Position numbers and translations under genes: made by a program. Source: Ardenticatenaceae bacterium (GTDB taxonomy: Bacteria > Chloroflexota > Anaerolineae > Promineifilales > Promineifilaceae). From it: a stretch of 64,000 nucleotides of DNA. Of this stretch, positions 1 through 9,756 are shown one piece after another (the stretch's first letter is position 1; every line of letters begins with the position of its first letter). The stretch lies in NCBI GenBank assembly GCA_011525915.1, contig WYBM01000027.1:85392-149391 (forward strand), in the 5' to 3' direction. The notes under the pieces were generated by a model. That model made no database searches, was not told where the DNA came from, and worked only from the letters and a program-made list of their open reading frames with translations.

Positions 1-233
1 GGGCAGTCACGGCCGTGGGCAGTCTCATGGGGTTAAATTTAAAATTTTACCGCTTCTTATGGCGCCAGCGTGGGCTTCTTTTTATGCTGGCAGCCATCCC
101 CTGGCACTGGTTCTACTTCCTCTACAGCGGGGCATCATTTATGGCCGTGCTGCTCATGCACCGGTTGGGTTGGCTGGCAAAAGTAGGCGACCAGCCACAG
201 CCGCTGCCCCACCCCTTCACCTCAGTGGAATAA
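1..233 (+). CDS. glycosyltransferase family 2, C-terminal fragment
   Basis: The reading frame is open from base 3 and ends at TAA 231-233, so this is the 3' end of a gene that begins before the window. The last ~77 residues contain FYRFLWRQRGLLFML and IPWHWFYFLYSG followed by a hydrophobic stretch. This resembles the tail of family 2 glycosyltransferases acting at the inner membrane, where an amphipathic segment and a membrane helix follow the catalytic domain. No catalytic residues lie inside the window, so the family call rests on the tail alone. The next gene, a nucleotide-sugar dehydratase, fits a surface-glycan locus. Confidence 0.45.
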   Translation, partial: AVTAVGSLMGLNLKFYRFLWRQRGLLFMLAAIPWHWFYFLYSGASFMAVLLMHRLGWLAKVGDQPQPLPHPFTSVE

Positions 234-324
234 TCCCCAACCACCTGCTGACGGCCGTCTTCGTCGGTTAATCGGCGTGAAGTCAAAGTAGCCAACTTTC
301 CACTTTTGCACTAAGCTACCCCAC

Positions 325-1644
325 ATGAACAAGAGCGAGGAACTCCGGCAGCGTATTCTGGCGCTGGTACAGGCCTTTTACGAAGTGGAACATGCCCAGA
401 CAACGTTCGTCCCTGGCGAGTCTGAAGTACCTGTTTCCGGTCGTGTGTTTGATGCTGCCGAACTGCTAAACCTGGTAGACGCCTCGCTGGACTTTTGGCT
501 GACCACCGGCCGCTACGCCGAACAATTTGAGCGGGAATTTGCCCGCACCATGGGTACACGTCACGCTATTTTATGCAACTCTGGTTCCTCCGCTAACCTG
601 CTGGCACTGTCGGCACTGACATCCCCCAAACTAGAAGACCGCCAGCTTCAACCCGGCGATGAAGTCATTACTGTGGCCGCCGGGTTTCCCACAACGGTCA
701 ACCCTATTGTGCAGAATCAGTTGACGCCGGTTTTTTTAGACATTGATCTGGGCACCTACAATATAGCGGTAGAAAATCTGGAAGCGGCCGTTTCCCCCCG
801 CACCAAAGCTATTATGATCGCCCATACCCTGGGTAACCCGTTTAACCTGGAGGCCGTGATGGCCGTGGCCAACAGACACAATTTGTGGCTGATTGAAGAC
901 AATTGTGATGCCGTGGGGTCTACCTATCACGGCCGTCTTACCGGCTCATTTGGTCACCTGGCCACTGTTAGTTTTTACCCCGCCCACCACATCACCATGG
1001 GCGAAGGTGGCTGTGTATTAACCCGCCATGCCCAGCTTAAAAAACTTATTGAATCCTTCCGAGATTGGGGGCGCGATTGTTGGTGTGCCCCCGGTGTGGC
1101 CAACACCTGCGGCAAACGGTTTGATTGGCAGCTTGGCGACCTGCCTTGTGGCTATGACCACAAATATATTTACTCCCACATTGGGTATAACCTGAAAATG
1201 ACCGATATGCAGGCCGCCATCGGTGTGGCCCAGCTAAAAAAGCTGGCGCACTTTACACAAATTCGCCAGCGTAACTGGCGCTACCTGTATGAGGGTCTGC
1301 AACCTTACGAGCCCTATTTTCTGCTGCCACAGGCGACGCCAAACAGTGACCCCAGTTGGTTTGGCTTTCTGCTCACGGTGCGGGAAGATGCCCCCTTCAG
1401 CCGGAATGCGTTGGTACGCTACCTGGATGAGCGGCGCATTGCTACACGGCTGCTGTTCAGCGGCAACCTCACCCGCCAGCCAGCCTACCAGAACGTACCC
1501 TACCGTGTGGTGGGTGACCTGACAAATACCGACACGGTCATGAACCAAACCTTCTGGATTGGCGTCTACCCCAGGCTCACCCTGGATATGTTAGACTACG
1601 TTTTAAGCGTCTTTGCTGATTTTATACACTCCTATGGGCTATGA
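325..1644 (+). CDS. rfbH: RfbH-type CDP-4-dehydro-6-deoxyglucose 3-dehydratase
   Basis: A 439-residue protein of the DegT/DnrJ/EryC1/StrS PLP fold. It matches the 3-dehydratase branch (RfbH/DdhC/AscC), which removes the C3 hydroxyl of CDP-4-keto-6-deoxyglucose on the way to 3,6-dideoxyhexoses for surface polysaccharide. Two features separate it from ordinary aminotransferases of this fold. The usual PLP lysine is replaced by histidine in [14 protein letters not shown] (about residue 220). A cysteine cluster, [17 protein letters not shown] (about 250-265), matches the [2Fe-2S] ligand region of the E1 enzyme. The N-terminal substrate loop is present and the length is typical. There is no clear ribosome binding site before ATG 325. 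The reductase partner (E3, DdhD) is not in the window. Confidence 0.9.
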   Translation: MNKSEELRQRILALVQAFYEVEHAQTTFVPGESEVPVSGRVFDAAELLNLVDASLDFWLTTGRYAEQFEREFARTMGTRHAILCNSGSSANLLALSALTSPKLEDRQLQPGDEVITVAAGFPTTVNPIVQNQLTPVFLDIDLGTYNIAVENLEAAVSPRTKAIMIAHTLGNPFNLEAVMAVANRHNLWLIEDNCDAVGSTYHGRLTGSFGHLATVSFYPAHHITMGEGGCVLTRHAQLKKLIESFRDWGRDCWCAPGVANTCGKRFDWQLGDLPCGYDHKYIYSHIGYNLKMTDMQAAIGVAQLKKLAHFTQIRQRNWRYLYEGLQPYEPYFLLPQATPNSDPSWFGFLLTVREDAPFSRNALVRYLDERRIATRLLFSGNLTRQPAYQNVPYRVVGDLTNTDTVMNQTFWIGVYPRLTLDMLDYVLSVFADFIHSYGL

Positions 1645-1646
1645 TC

Positions 1647-1664
1647 TGAGGGTCGGCACCCTCA
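1647..1664. terminator. short hairpin between convergent genes
   Basis: TGAGGGT and ACCCTCA form a 7-bp stem with a CGGC loop between the convergent rfbH and Lon-like stop codons; it overlaps the Lon-like stop. There is no clear T-run, so a terminator role is a guess. Confidence 0.3.
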
Positions 1665-4055
1665 ATCATCATTGCCATTCCCGAAATTACTTAAAGCCTC
1701 AGCCAATTCCAGCAGGCGCGCCTGCACAATGTGGTGAACTGTACCCTGGGGGTAGCTGCCGTCCTTACTGCGTGTGCCGGCGGGCATACCGCTGAGTAAT
1801 TCAACCCCTTCGTCTATGGTGGTAATGGGCCACACATGAAATTTGCCTTCAGCCACGGCCGTGACCACATCTTCATGCAGCATCAAATGGTCCACATTGC
1901 TGGCGGGGATGATAACCCCTTGTGTGCCCGTCAGCCCGCGCGCCTGACACAACCGAAAAAAGCCTTCGATTTTCTCATTAACACCGCCAATCGGTTGAAT
2001 TTCACCCCGCTGATTAACAGAGCCGGTAACAGCCAACTCTTGTTTAAAGGGAATATTGCCGACACTGGACAACAAGGCAAACAGTTCAGTTGAGGAAGCG
2101 CTGTCACCGTCCACCCCGCCATAGTTTTGTTCAAAGGTGATGCTGGCGCTTAGTGAAAGGGGCTGTGTCTGGGCATAGGTGCCGCCCAGGTACCCTTGCA
2201 AGGTCAAGACGCCTTTGTCATGCAGCGGGCCAGACATTTCCGTTTCCCGCTCGATGTGGATCACCCCGTCGTCCCCCATGAAGGTACGGGCCGTAATGCG
2301 CCCCGGCTGACCAAAGGCATAATCACCGAAGTCAGCCACCGACAGGCCATTTACCTGGCCGATGACACTGCCTTCGGTAGCAATAAACAGGGTGCCGCGC
2401 AGCATCTCTTCCAGGATGTGTTCTTCCGCATGGTTGGCGCGGTAGGTGCGCTCTTGCAGCGCTTGCTGTACGTCAGCGCCCGTTGTGACGGTACGGCCGT
2501 TGACCCCGGCCCAATAACTCGCCTCCCGGATCAGGCCAGCAATATCCCCAAAGCGGGTGCTTAGTTTGTGCTGGTAATCGGCCAGCCGGGAACCGTACTC
2601 AACTACTTTGGCCACGGCCGTGCGGTCAAAATGAGCCAACCCTTCTTCACGGCAGCGGGCGGCAATAAAGTCTGCATATGCCTGCATCGCCTCTTGATCA
2701 CGGAACATGACCGTGTCAAAATCGGCGCGCACTTTAAACAATGCCGAAAAATCTTCGTCGGCGGCATACAGACTGTAGTAAAGTGACAGGCTGCCCATAA
2801 GAACGATCTTTACATGCAGCGGAATCGGCTCTGGGTCTAAAGATTTAGCCACAAATTGGCCCTGCTCTACCGGAACCGGCGTCTGAACGTAAATTTTACC
2901 TTCCTTCAGGGCACGTTTGAGCGCTTCCCACGCCCCCGAATTTTTCAGCAGGTCATGGGCATTAATGATCAGGTAGCCGCCGTTAGCCGCATGCAAACTG
3001 CCGCCTTTAATGTTAGTAAAGTGGGTAAAAACGTGCCCGGTCTCCATTTCATACTCAATGCGCCCAAACAGTCCATGAAAGGTGGGGTTCATTTCATGGA
3101 TAACCGGGGCGCCCTGTGTGTCACTGTTGTTGACCAGCACATTAACCTGATAACGACGCAGGTCAATCTCTTCAGTATGCTGCACGTCAACGGGCGGCAC
3201 AAAATCGTCTATCTGCGCCAGAACGTCCTGGTGAACTTCATCCAGGTACAGGCACATTTCTTCATCCTGCTCATATGTTTTTTTTACATCATCAAAGTGA
3301 TGCTGCACGGCCGTGGTAGCCACCTCCCGGTCAATATCCTTCATCTGCTGCCGGGCTTCAATCTCCATATGGTGCATCTGTTGTATCAGGTCGGCCAATT
3401 CTGCCACCAGGGTGCGGTGGGTTTCTTCCAACTGCGCCTGCTGCTCCGGGGCCATCTGCTGCCTGAGGGCGTTCAGTTCCTGGGGGGAAAGCTGACGGCC
3501 GTCGGCCGTTGGTGCCACCATAAAACCAGAAGGGGTTTGCACCAGAGCAAACCCCTGTCCTTTTGCCTTTTCACTTAACACCCGTAACAACACGTTTTGC
3601 TGCTCTTCCAATGCTTGCTGGATACCGGCAATGGCATTCTGGTACATCTCGGTGGCAAACGCCTGGGGTAAATCCTGCCGCAAATCATTGATCAACTTGG
3701 CCATGCGTGCCTGGAATTTGCTGCCCTCCCCTGACGGCAATAAGATCGCCCGCGGCTGGTGCAGCGCAGCAAAGTTATGCACGTAAATCCAGTCAGGCGG
3801 GGTGGGCTTACCTGCGGCCTGTTCTTGTAAAAAATGCCGAATGGCCGTGGCCCGCCCGGTGCCTGTGGAGCCAAGCACAAAAATGTTATATCCCTGGCTT
3901 TGAATGCCCACACCAAAGGCGATGGCGCGTGTACCCCGCGGCTGGCCAATGATACGTGTACTCGCTTGTAATTCCGCCGTTGTCTCAAATGTAAACCCGG
4001 TTGTATCACAAGTGTAACGAAGCTTTTCTGGTGGTAAAGGGGTCACTGTGGGCAT
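1662..4055 (-). CDS. Lon-like AAA ATP-dependent protease (LonB/COG1067 type)
   Basis: About 797 residues. An N-terminal AAA module is followed by a long coiled-coil insert (about 120-300, rich in Q, E and R) and a C-terminal Lon protease domain. The protease dyad is visible as Ser652 in GDSASSTEL and Lys695 in GGVNEKIEG. The P-loop reads GSTGTGRAT (about 62-70), with Arg where Walker A normally has Lys; this substitution occurs in this family and does not mark decay. The start at 4055 has a GGAGA site 6-7 bases upstream. A longer frame from 4223 would overlap the upstream gene and is unlikely. The protein probably degrades misfolded cytosolic proteins. It lies downstream of the DUF5996 gene on the same strand. 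Confidence 0.88.
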   Translation of the reverse strand: MPTVTPLPPEKLRYTCDTTGFTFETTAELQASTRIIGQPRGTRAIAFGVGIQSQGYNIFVLGSTGTGRATAIRHFLQEQAAGKPTPPDWIYVHNFAALHQPRAILLPSGEGSKFQARMAKLINDLRQDLPQAFATEMYQNAIAGIQQALEEQQNVLLRVLSEKAKGQGFALVQTPSGFMVAPTADGRQLSPQELNALRQQMAPEQQAQLEETHRTLVAELADLIQQMHHMEIEARQQMKDIDREVATTAVQHHFDDVKKTYEQDEEMCLYLDEVHQDVLAQIDDFVPPVDVQHTEEIDLRRYQVNVLVNNSDTQGAPVIHEMNPTFHGLFGRIEYEMETGHVFTHFTNIKGGSLHAANGGYLIINAHDLLKNSGAWEALKRALKEGKIYVQTPVPVEQGQFVAKSLDPEPIPLHVKIVLMGSLSLYYSLYAADEDFSALFKVRADFDTVMFRDQEAMQAYADFIAARCREEGLAHFDRTAVAKVVEYGSRLADYQHKLSTRFGDIAGLIREASYWAGVNGRTVTTGADVQQALQERTYRANHAEEHILEEMLRGTLFIATEGSVIGQVNGLSVADFGDYAFGQPGRITARTFMGDDGVIHIERETEMSGPLHDKGVLTLQGYLGGTYAQTQPLSLSASITFEQNYGGVDGDSASSTELFALLSSVGNIPFKQELAVTGSVNQRGEIQPIGGVNEKIEGFFRLCQARGLTGTQGVIIPASNVDHLMLHEDVVTAVAEGKFHVWPITTIDEGVELLSGMPAGTRSKDGSYPQGTVHHIVQARLLELAEALSNFGNGNDD

Positions 4056-4143
4056 GGTCGTCTCCGTATGGCGTTTTTGGTAGCGGGTAGTATTACTCAA
4101 CCCGACTATCCAGGCAACACCCGGCGTTTGGTCAACCTGCCGT

Positions 4144-4968
4144 TTAGGCCAGCAAGGTCGGCTTTGCCCATGTGTAAACGCTCTGAGCATATTCACGCAA
4201 GCGTCTTTCGGCGTCAGGGTCATCTATCAGCCCGGCATAAGGTAACATGGTGCCTTGCCAGCCGTCTGTATGCCAGTGTGCACCAGCAGGCAGCGGCTTA
4301 TCCAACAAAACATCTCTGGCAAAGGGAAAGGGGTTAGAATAAAAGTAAGGGGCCACATCACCGCTGCCGGGGAAAAAGCCCAGGTTTAGCTGCGCCAGGT
4401 CTTCTTGAACTTGGCCATGCTCTTCATAGGTGACCGTACGTGTACCGAACCATTCAAAAGCCAGGTCAAAACCGTGCGGCCACACCTGTACCGGGCCCGT
4501 TTCCCCCTTCAGCCCGGCTTTGTGTGTTTTGAAGATGCGGTCTACCTCTACCAGGACATCGAAGTAACGTGCGGCCTGCACGGGATCATAGGTGCGGGGG
4601 TCGTCATTGGTAAATTTGGCCCGGGCATACTCACCGGTGAGGCCAAAGTCAGCCACGGCCGTGATCACCTGCTCGCCCATCGCCGTCCCTGTTAACCCCG
4701 CTGTCATGCTGATCATGCGCCGGTCACCTCGGCTGGTTTGTAATACGATCTGATGCTGGCGTAAGTCCAACCGCAGGGTCATGATGCCACCGCCGGGCAG
4801 CGGTATGTTGTCCGTGGTCAGGCCATCTGGCCGCACTTTCAGGCTAATGTGCCACCATTTAGGGTGAGCGATGCCATGCGTGCGGGGAACAACGCCAATG
4901 GCGTTACTATACAGGTGCAGCGTCTGCCGGGTGGGTTCAAAGCCGGCTAATGAGGGAAATAAAGTCAT
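4144..4968 (-). CDS. DUF5996 family protein
   Basis: A 274-residue soluble protein matching DUF5996 by its pattern: a TLHLYSNAIGVV start, then a PKWWHISLKV strand, GLTTDNIPLPGG, a central PVQVWPHGFDLAFEWFGTR segment and GFFPGSGDVAPYFYSNPFPF near residue 220. The family function is unknown; conserved His, Trp and Asp residues might suggest an enzyme. The ATG at 4968 has a strong GGAGGT ribosome binding site. The gene lies 88 bp upstream of the Lon-like start on the same strand, so co-transcription is plausible. Upstream (4969-5247) I see no gene. Confidence 0.75.
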   Translation of the reverse strand: MTLFPSLAGFEPTRQTLHLYSNAIGVVPRTHGIAHPKWWHISLKVRPDGLTTDNIPLPGGGIMTLRLDLRQHQIVLQTSRGDRRMISMTAGLTGTAMGEQVITAVADFGLTGEYARAKFTNDDPRTYDPVQAARYFDVLVEVDRIFKTHKAGLKGETGPVQVWPHGFDLAFEWFGTRTVTYEEHGQVQEDLAQLNLGFFPGSGDVAPYFYSNPFPFARDVLLDKPLPAGAHWHTDGWQGTMLPYAGLIDDPDAERRLREYAQSVYTWAKPTLLA

Positions 4969-5247
4969 CGCCTACCTCCATAAGCAAAGTGTCGTTATCA
5001 TTGTAGACTGACCAGTTTACCTGAATCTTACAATGGGCTGGCAGGGGTGATTTACGCATATATACCCCCATTTGCCATGGTGCAAAACCTGAATGTAACT
5101 CAATGCTGGTGGCCCTGGCATTATCAGGTCTGGTGACCATCACCTATCTAACCGAAGGATTAGTCATGGTAGGAAGCATTGCTAAAAGATTGTCCGAAGT
5201 TTATCTGTCCTCTCTATTAGTTCAGATTCGCTGATTCTTAAGTCAGA

Positions 5248-6936
5248 TCACTTTCGGGTCTGCAAGGGTGCATATAATTCCTGACGAGTTGCATCTGTGA
5301 GTCTTTGAATTTCAGAAACAGCGACATCTAAATGCAACAAGGCTTGCCGTGTGATTTCTAATCCGGCTTCAAATTCTGGCTGGACAGCTTCATAAACCCC
5401 CAGGGCGTACAGGGACTGCATTTGCTCTACCCCCTCCGCCCTGGCCACAATATGGACGGCTGGATTCAGGTGACGTACTCGCTCAACAATTGACTGTGTG
5501 ATCGTTACGGCAGGTGTTGTCACAATCACTAACCGGGCGTGTTCGACTTGAGCAACTTCTAAAACGATCTCTTGGCCCGCATCGCCATAAATGATCGGAA
5601 AACCAGCTTCTCTGGCTTGCCCAATGCGATGGTAATCCAGTTCGATAATGACAAAGTTTAGCTCTAACTGCTGCAACAATTGAGCCACATACTGCCCAAT
5701 TCGGCCTCCACCGGCAATAACAACGTGATCCCGCAAGCCGGTTTCGGGGAGATTAATGGTTTGCAACAATTCGCGCTTGAACCAACGCTTACGCAGCGCA
5801 TACAGTGGCGCCGTAAGCCCTGAGACAAAAGGGGTCATTATCATCGTCATCACAGCCACAGTCAATGTTAAGGTATACAACTCCTGACTGATAGAATTGG
5901 TGCTAAGGCCTACACGAGCCAGTACAAAGGAAAACTCCCCTACCTGGAACAGTCCCAAACCTACAGCTAGTGGCACAACGTTGCCATAGCCAAATAAACT
6001 GCTTAAGGCACTAAAAATCAAGCCTTTACCCATAGCAATCAGGAGTACAACCAACAAAATTACTTGCCAATTGGCAATGAGGAAGGCTGGGTCTAAAAGC
6101 ATTCCGACCGAAGCAAAAAAGAGCAACCCAAATATATCACGCAGGGGAATAATGTCGCTGAGGGCTTGATGGCTGTAGTCTGATTCGCTCAACACTATGC
6201 CAGCCATAAACGCACCAAAAGCAAATGACAATCCAAACAGGTAAGTCACATAGCCAATGCCCAGCCCGATGGCAGTGATCGCCAACAAAAACAGTTCCCG
6301 TGAATTCCAGGCAGCAATGCGGGCTATCAGACGGGGAATGACGCGTGTCCCCACAAAAACCATCAAAAACAAGAAGAAAGCAGCTTTGAGGGCCGCTAAA
6401 CCCAACACGGGCAAACCAGCCTCTGGCTCGTTAAGTTGTGGCAAAATTATCATCAGGGGAACGACAGCTAAATCCTGGACGATCAGCATCCCAATCATCA
6501 CCCGACTAGAGAGTGTTCCTAATCGCCCCTGGCTCATCAATGTCTTCAGGATAACCATGGTGCTGGACAGGGCAATCATGCCGCCGAACCAAAGTGATAT
6601 GACCCTCTCCCAACCCAACAACTGGCCAATGCCAAAGCCGAGGGCGATAGAAAGTAATATTTGAATCGGTGTACCGATGAGGGCAATATTTCGAACTGGT
6701 CTCAGTTCCTTCAATGAAAACTCTAGCCCCAGAGCAAAAAGTAAAAGGGCAACCCCTATTTCGGCCAGCAGTTCAATATCGTGTATCTCAGAAACTGTTA
6801 CCCCACCAGTAAAAGGACCAACCATTACTCCAGCCAGAATGTACCCCAAAATCAGAGGTTGTCTTAGTTGTTGGGCAATCAACCCACCAATTAAGCCGGC
6901 CGCTACAATAATGGCAATGTCTGCTGCAATACCCAT
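5248..6936 (-). CDS. Kef-type K+/H+ antiporter (CPA2) with RCK/TrkA-N domain
   Basis: A 562-residue inner-membrane antiporter. Residues 1 to about 385 carry some 12 hydrophobic helices typical of CPA2 exchangers, including [15 protein letters not shown] and the [14 protein letters not shown] segment. The C-terminal part is a Rossmann RCK_N domain starting [18 protein letters not shown], with acidic IIELD at the ribose-binding position, so it probably senses NAD(H). It resembles KefB/KefC/YbaL. It lies 15 bp downstream of the DUF3124 lipoprotein gene with AAGGAAAG before its ATG, so the two form an operon. The gene is AT-richer than its neighbours and has no ACGGCCGT, which suggests a different origin. 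Confidence 0.9.
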   Translation of the reverse strand: MGIAADIAIIVAAGLIGGLIAQQLRQPLILGYILAGVMVGPFTGGVTVSEIHDIELLAEIGVALLLFALGLEFSLKELRPVRNIALIGTPIQILLSIALGFGIGQLLGWERVISLWFGGMIALSSTMVILKTLMSQGRLGTLSSRVMIGMLIVQDLAVVPLMIILPQLNEPEAGLPVLGLAALKAAFFLFLMVFVGTRVIPRLIARIAAWNSRELFLLAITAIGLGIGYVTYLFGLSFAFGAFMAGIVLSESDYSHQALSDIIPLRDIFGLLFFASVGMLLDPAFLIANWQVILLVVLLIAMGKGLIFSALSSLFGYGNVVPLAVGLGLFQVGEFSFVLARVGLSTNSISQELYTLTLTVAVMTMIMTPFVSGLTAPLYALRKRWFKRELLQTINLPETGLRDHVVIAGGGRIGQYVAQLLQQLELNFVIIELDYHRIGQAREAGFPIIYGDAGQEIVLEVAQVEHARLVIVTTPAVTITQSIVERVRHLNPAVHIVARAEGVEQMQSLYALGVYEAVQPEFEAGLEITRQALLHLDVAVSEIQRLTDATRQELYAPLQTRK

Positions 6937-6951
6937 ACTGCTTCTTTCCTT

Positions 6952-7479
6952 TTAATCATCAAGCTGCCTAATCACGCGGCCAGGACTGGTAAACGAAACC
7001 CCCTGAGTCGCGCTTGTATTCAACATCACGGTCTCTACAATAGGTTCATAGACTGGTTGTTCGGCTACCCATTCCACAATAAAGTTGGTTCCGATACCCC
7101 CTCTTTGTTCACTGGCCTCTACAAAGAAATCGGTTGAAGCCAACGGTCCCAGACTACGAGGCTGTTGTAAATATTCTTTGACCAGTTGGCCTTGTGTATC
7201 ATAGTAGCGAACCGAGGTAATGATAATGGGGTGTTCAAAGTCGGTGTTATGGATACTTAGGGTAACTGCCAATTCCATCGTCCTGCCTTGGCTGGCGTAA
7301 TAAATTTCGGAGTAAGCGGGCACATAAATAGTCTGACCCGTTGTGATATCTAAGTCTTGGACCTGGATCGTTTCGTTTGCAAGCGGTGGGGAAGCGGGAT
7401 CTGAAGGGGATGAGTCACAGCCCAAGAGAAGCATCAAAATCATGACCACTATCAGCCATTTATAAGAATTCACCGCCAT
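6952..7479 (-). CDS. DUF3124 lipoprotein
   Basis: A 175-residue exported lipoprotein. The signal peptide (about 1-21) ends in the lipobox LLLGC and is followed by a Ser/Pro linker. The mature part contains GQTIYVPAYSEIYY, VTLSIHNTDFEHPIIITSVRYYD and FIVEWVA, the layout of DUF3124, a beta-rich family of unknown function. ATG 7479 has GGAAGGAA upstream. It is the first gene of the two-gene operon with the Kef antiporter, so a role at the outer face linked to that transporter is a reasonable guess only. It shares the antiporter's AT-richer composition and lack of ACGGCCGT. Confidence 0.75.
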   Translation of the reverse strand: MAVNSYKWLIVVMILMLLLGCDSSPSDPASPPLANETIQVQDLDITTGQTIYVPAYSEIYYASQGRTMELAVTLSIHNTDFEHPIIITSVRYYDTQGQLVKEYLQQPRSLGPLASTDFFVEASEQRGGIGTNFIVEWVAEQPVYEPIVETVMLNTSATQGVSFTSPGRVIRQLDD

Positions 7480-7611
7480 CAGTTCCTTCCCTATATTAAA
7501 GATTCACGATAGCCACAACTCAACATTCTGCATGTGGATGAAGTTTAATGGTACTTAGAATTCAGAAAAATAGCTAACTTATCAACGGTAAGTCAAAAGC
7601 CATCTACCCAG

Positions 7612-7682
7612 TATCAGTTTTCAGTAATCAGTGTACAGTTTTCAGGGCTGGCTATCTCTGGACATAGTCTACTGAAAACCGG
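7612..7682 (-). repeat. dispersed CAGT-type intergenic repeat, minus orientation
   Basis: About 70 bp whose reverse complement matches the element at 19298-19396: TTTTCAGTAGACTAT, then CCAGC, then CTGAAAACTG. It occupies part of the 390-bp spacer between the DUF3124 gene and the SDR gene. The rest of that spacer (7480-7611 and 7683-7869) shows no convincing gene. Confidence 0.6.
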
Positions 7683-7869
7683 CGACGAACTTCTGCCATT
7701 GAACATCATCCAAAGCTGCAAAATCGCTAACTTATCCTGGCAGCGGAAAGCCATGCTTGCCAGAATCGTGCGTGACAGGCCTTCGATAATATGGTCAGGC
7801 TGACCCCCTGGGAAGTAACCACCGTTGACAGGCTGTCCATAAGCATTGACAATTAAGGGCATGGGAAAC

Positions 7870-8595
7870 ATGACCTTTAATTTCACAAACAAAGTCGTAG
7901 TGATAACAGGGGCGGCAGGAAACCTGGGGGAAGCCGCCGCCCGGGCGTTTTTTAACGCTGGCGCCCGCCTGGCGCTGGTAGATAACCGGGAAGATCGGCT
8001 GCCGCAGGTGTTTGGGGATCTGGCCGCGGTCAGCCCAGACCGCATGCTTTGGGTAGGCGGCATCGATGTGACAGATGAAACGGCCGTGGCCCGCATGACC
8101 TCTATCATTATGGACCGGTATGGTCAGATAGACGTGCTGGGCAACATGGCCGGGGGCTTTCGCATGGGCACGGCCGTGGCTGAAACACCCTTAAAAGATT
8201 GGGAGTTTATGCTCAACCTGAATGCCAAATCTGTTTTCCTGGTGTGCCGGGCAGTCATTCCCCATATGCTGGCCAATGGTTCAGGGAAGATCATCAACGT
8301 GGCGGCGCGCGCGGCCCTGAAGGGGCAGGCCAAGATGGCCCCTTATATCGTGTCCAAGAGTGCGGTTGTTCGTCTGACAGAAAGCATGGCGGCCGAGTTA
8401 AAGGATGAGGGCATCAACGTCAATTGCATCCTGCCGGGCACCATTGACACACCTCAAAACCGGGAAGCAATGCCTAATGCCAACTTTGAAAAATGGGTGA
8501 CACCAGAAGCGTTGGCAGACGTTATTGTGTTCCTGGCTTCAGAAGCGGGCCGAGCCGTGATAGGTGCAGCCATACCGGTATACGGCCGTTCCTGA
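7870..8595 (+). CDS. short-chain dehydrogenase/reductase (SDR)
   Basis: A 241-residue classical-length SDR with the dinucleotide motif TGAAGNLG near the N terminus, an acidic LVDNRED segment after beta-2 suggesting NAD preference, NMAGG (the NNAG equivalent) and the active-site pair in YIVSK. The catalytic Ser expected 13 residues before the Tyr is Ala in NVAARAALKG, so chemistry may differ from standard SDRs or the protein may belong to an atypical subgroup. Its substrate is unknown. The start is uncertain: ATG 7870 has AAGGG 10 bases upstream, while ATG 7861 and TTG 7846 are in frame. It stands alone between divergent or convergent neighbours. Confidence 0.8.
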   Translation: MTFNFTNKVVVITGAAGNLGEAAARAFFNAGARLALVDNREDRLPQVFGDLAAVSPDRMLWVGGIDVTDETAVARMTSIIMDRYGQIDVLGNMAGGFRMGTAVAETPLKDWEFMLNLNAKSVFLVCRAVIPHMLANGSGKIINVAARAALKGQAKMAPYIVSKSAVVRLTESMAAELKDEGINVNCILPGTIDTPQNREAMPNANFEKWVTPEALADVIVFLASEAGRAVIGAAIPVYGRS

Positions 8596-8655
8596 CACTG
8601 TGTGGTGTGCCACGTCTCATGGGCAATGTGCCGATGACCACCCTGGGTTTAATCG

Positions 8656-9618
8656 CTAGCCAAACCGGGCCAGATTCACCTGGTGCATAATGTCCGCTGC
8701 TTCATCAGCATGGCCAGGGTCAGTAAAGACCATCAACAGCGTTTGCCCGTTCTTGAGGCTGTCATCATACAGGTATGCATCTTGTTCTGAAGCACTCAGC
8801 CCCATCAGGGTAGCGGCAAAGGTCATAAACAAGGCGCCAATGACCGCCCCGATCACAATGAGAATACCCACGGTATTGATAGGGGCGCTGCCGGTCATGG
8901 ACGACATTCCCAGACTGGGCATGAGCCAGATACCCAGCCCCATCATCAACCCTACCAGGCCACCCATCACCGCACCCCCCAGGCTGCCAATCGCCATCAT
9001 TTCCAACACAGTGCTGCGTTTGGCGTTGATCTGGTATTGGCTTACGGCCGTGTTAAACACCATGGTGCTGATCGCTTTCTGGCTAAAACCGGCCTCTTGC
9101 AAAGCATTCTCCGCTTTATCCACGTCAGCGTCACTGTTAAACAGGCGTACTACCAGACGATAATCCGGGTTGACGGCCATATCAAATATCTGTTGGCCCA
9201 CCGCTTGCAACGTCTCATAGTGCCGTTCAAGTAGTGCATGTGTTGCGGCAGGCAGTTCTTGCTGTAACGCTTGTTTATACTGCTTTTGGGCATACCGTTC
9301 ACCACGATGGGCTTCTGCCAGCACGACCTGTTCTACGTTATGCTCACCCAGCGTCAGCGACGCTTTTATAAGTATCCAACCGCGATGCGTCATGCCTAAG
9401 ACACTACGTCGTTTTTTCACGACACCGCCCAGACGAATCACTTCTGCGTGTAACTCTTCGGCGAACAAAGCGCGTTGTTTGGCATAAGCCTTAAGCAGGG
9501 TTTTGAGGCCACGATTGTTAACGTTTTCGGCCGTAACCCGAAAGCCTGCTTCACTATTGTGGGACAACTTAACAAGTTGATTGAGGGCGGCGATAGCTCT
9601 GTTATGGGTTGCGCTCAT
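8656..9618 (-). CDS. PA2169-type four-helix protein fused to glycine-rich membrane domain
   Basis: About 320 residues in two parts. Residues 1-150 form a Gln/Ala/His-rich helical bundle resembling the PA2169/DUF2383 family, which has a ferritin-like layout (LNQLVKLSHNSEAGF, then AYAKQRALFAEELHAEVIRLGG). Residues 155-320 resemble the general-stress 17M-like fold: an alpha/beta edge (VVRLFNSDADVDKAENALQEAGF), two hydrophobic, glycine-zipper-like segments (GSLGGAVMGGLVGLMMGLG and IVIGAVIGALFMTF), and a final VFTDPGHADEAADIM strand-helix. It may be a stress protein at the membrane. The start at ATG 9618 has AAGGAG upstream, better than GTG 9627. An inverted repeat lies upstream. Confidence 0.65.
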   Translation of the reverse strand: MSATHNRAIAALNQLVKLSHNSEAGFRVTAENVNNRGLKTLLKAYAKQRALFAEELHAEVIRLGGVVKKRRSVLGMTHRGWILIKASLTLGEHNVEQVVLAEAHRGERYAQKQYKQALQQELPAATHALLERHYETLQAVGQQIFDMAVNPDYRLVVRLFNSDADVDKAENALQEAGFSQKAISTMVFNTAVSQYQINAKRSTVLEMMAIGSLGGAVMGGLVGLMMGLGIWLMPSLGMSSMTGSAPINTVGILIVIGAVIGALFMTFAATLMGLSASEQDAYLYDDSLKNGQTLLMVFTDPGHADEAADIMHQVNLARFG

Positions 9619-9716
9619 GATGGTCACTCCTTGCGCAGATTACGGAACGATCACTCCATAATCACAATACATTGTCTATGCCTGTTAGGAAGCCATCATA
9701 CCATACTTTGTCCACG

Positions 9717-9742
9717 CATAATGGAATGCTCACTCCATTATG
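9717..9742. promoter_or_regulatory. inverted repeat upstream of the PA2169-like gene
   Basis: CATAATGGA and TCCATTATG are perfect 9-bp arms around an 8-base centre, and the inner part reads TGGAATG-CT-CACTCCA. A half-site, CACTCCATAAT, recurs at about 9650, nearer the gene. This could be an operator for a dimeric repressor; the regulator is unknown. Confidence 0.4.
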
Positions 9743-9756
9743 AGCCCTAGCACCAG

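Noticed and set aside
2856..3578. 240-codon plus-strand frame
   Set aside because: Antisense to the coiled-coil and AAA region of the Lon-like protease gene, with no domain or ribosome binding site.
1662..4055. Lon-like gene as decayed because Walker A has Arg for Lys
   Set aside because: The substitution is seen in this family; the frame is intact and the Ser/Lys protease dyad is present.
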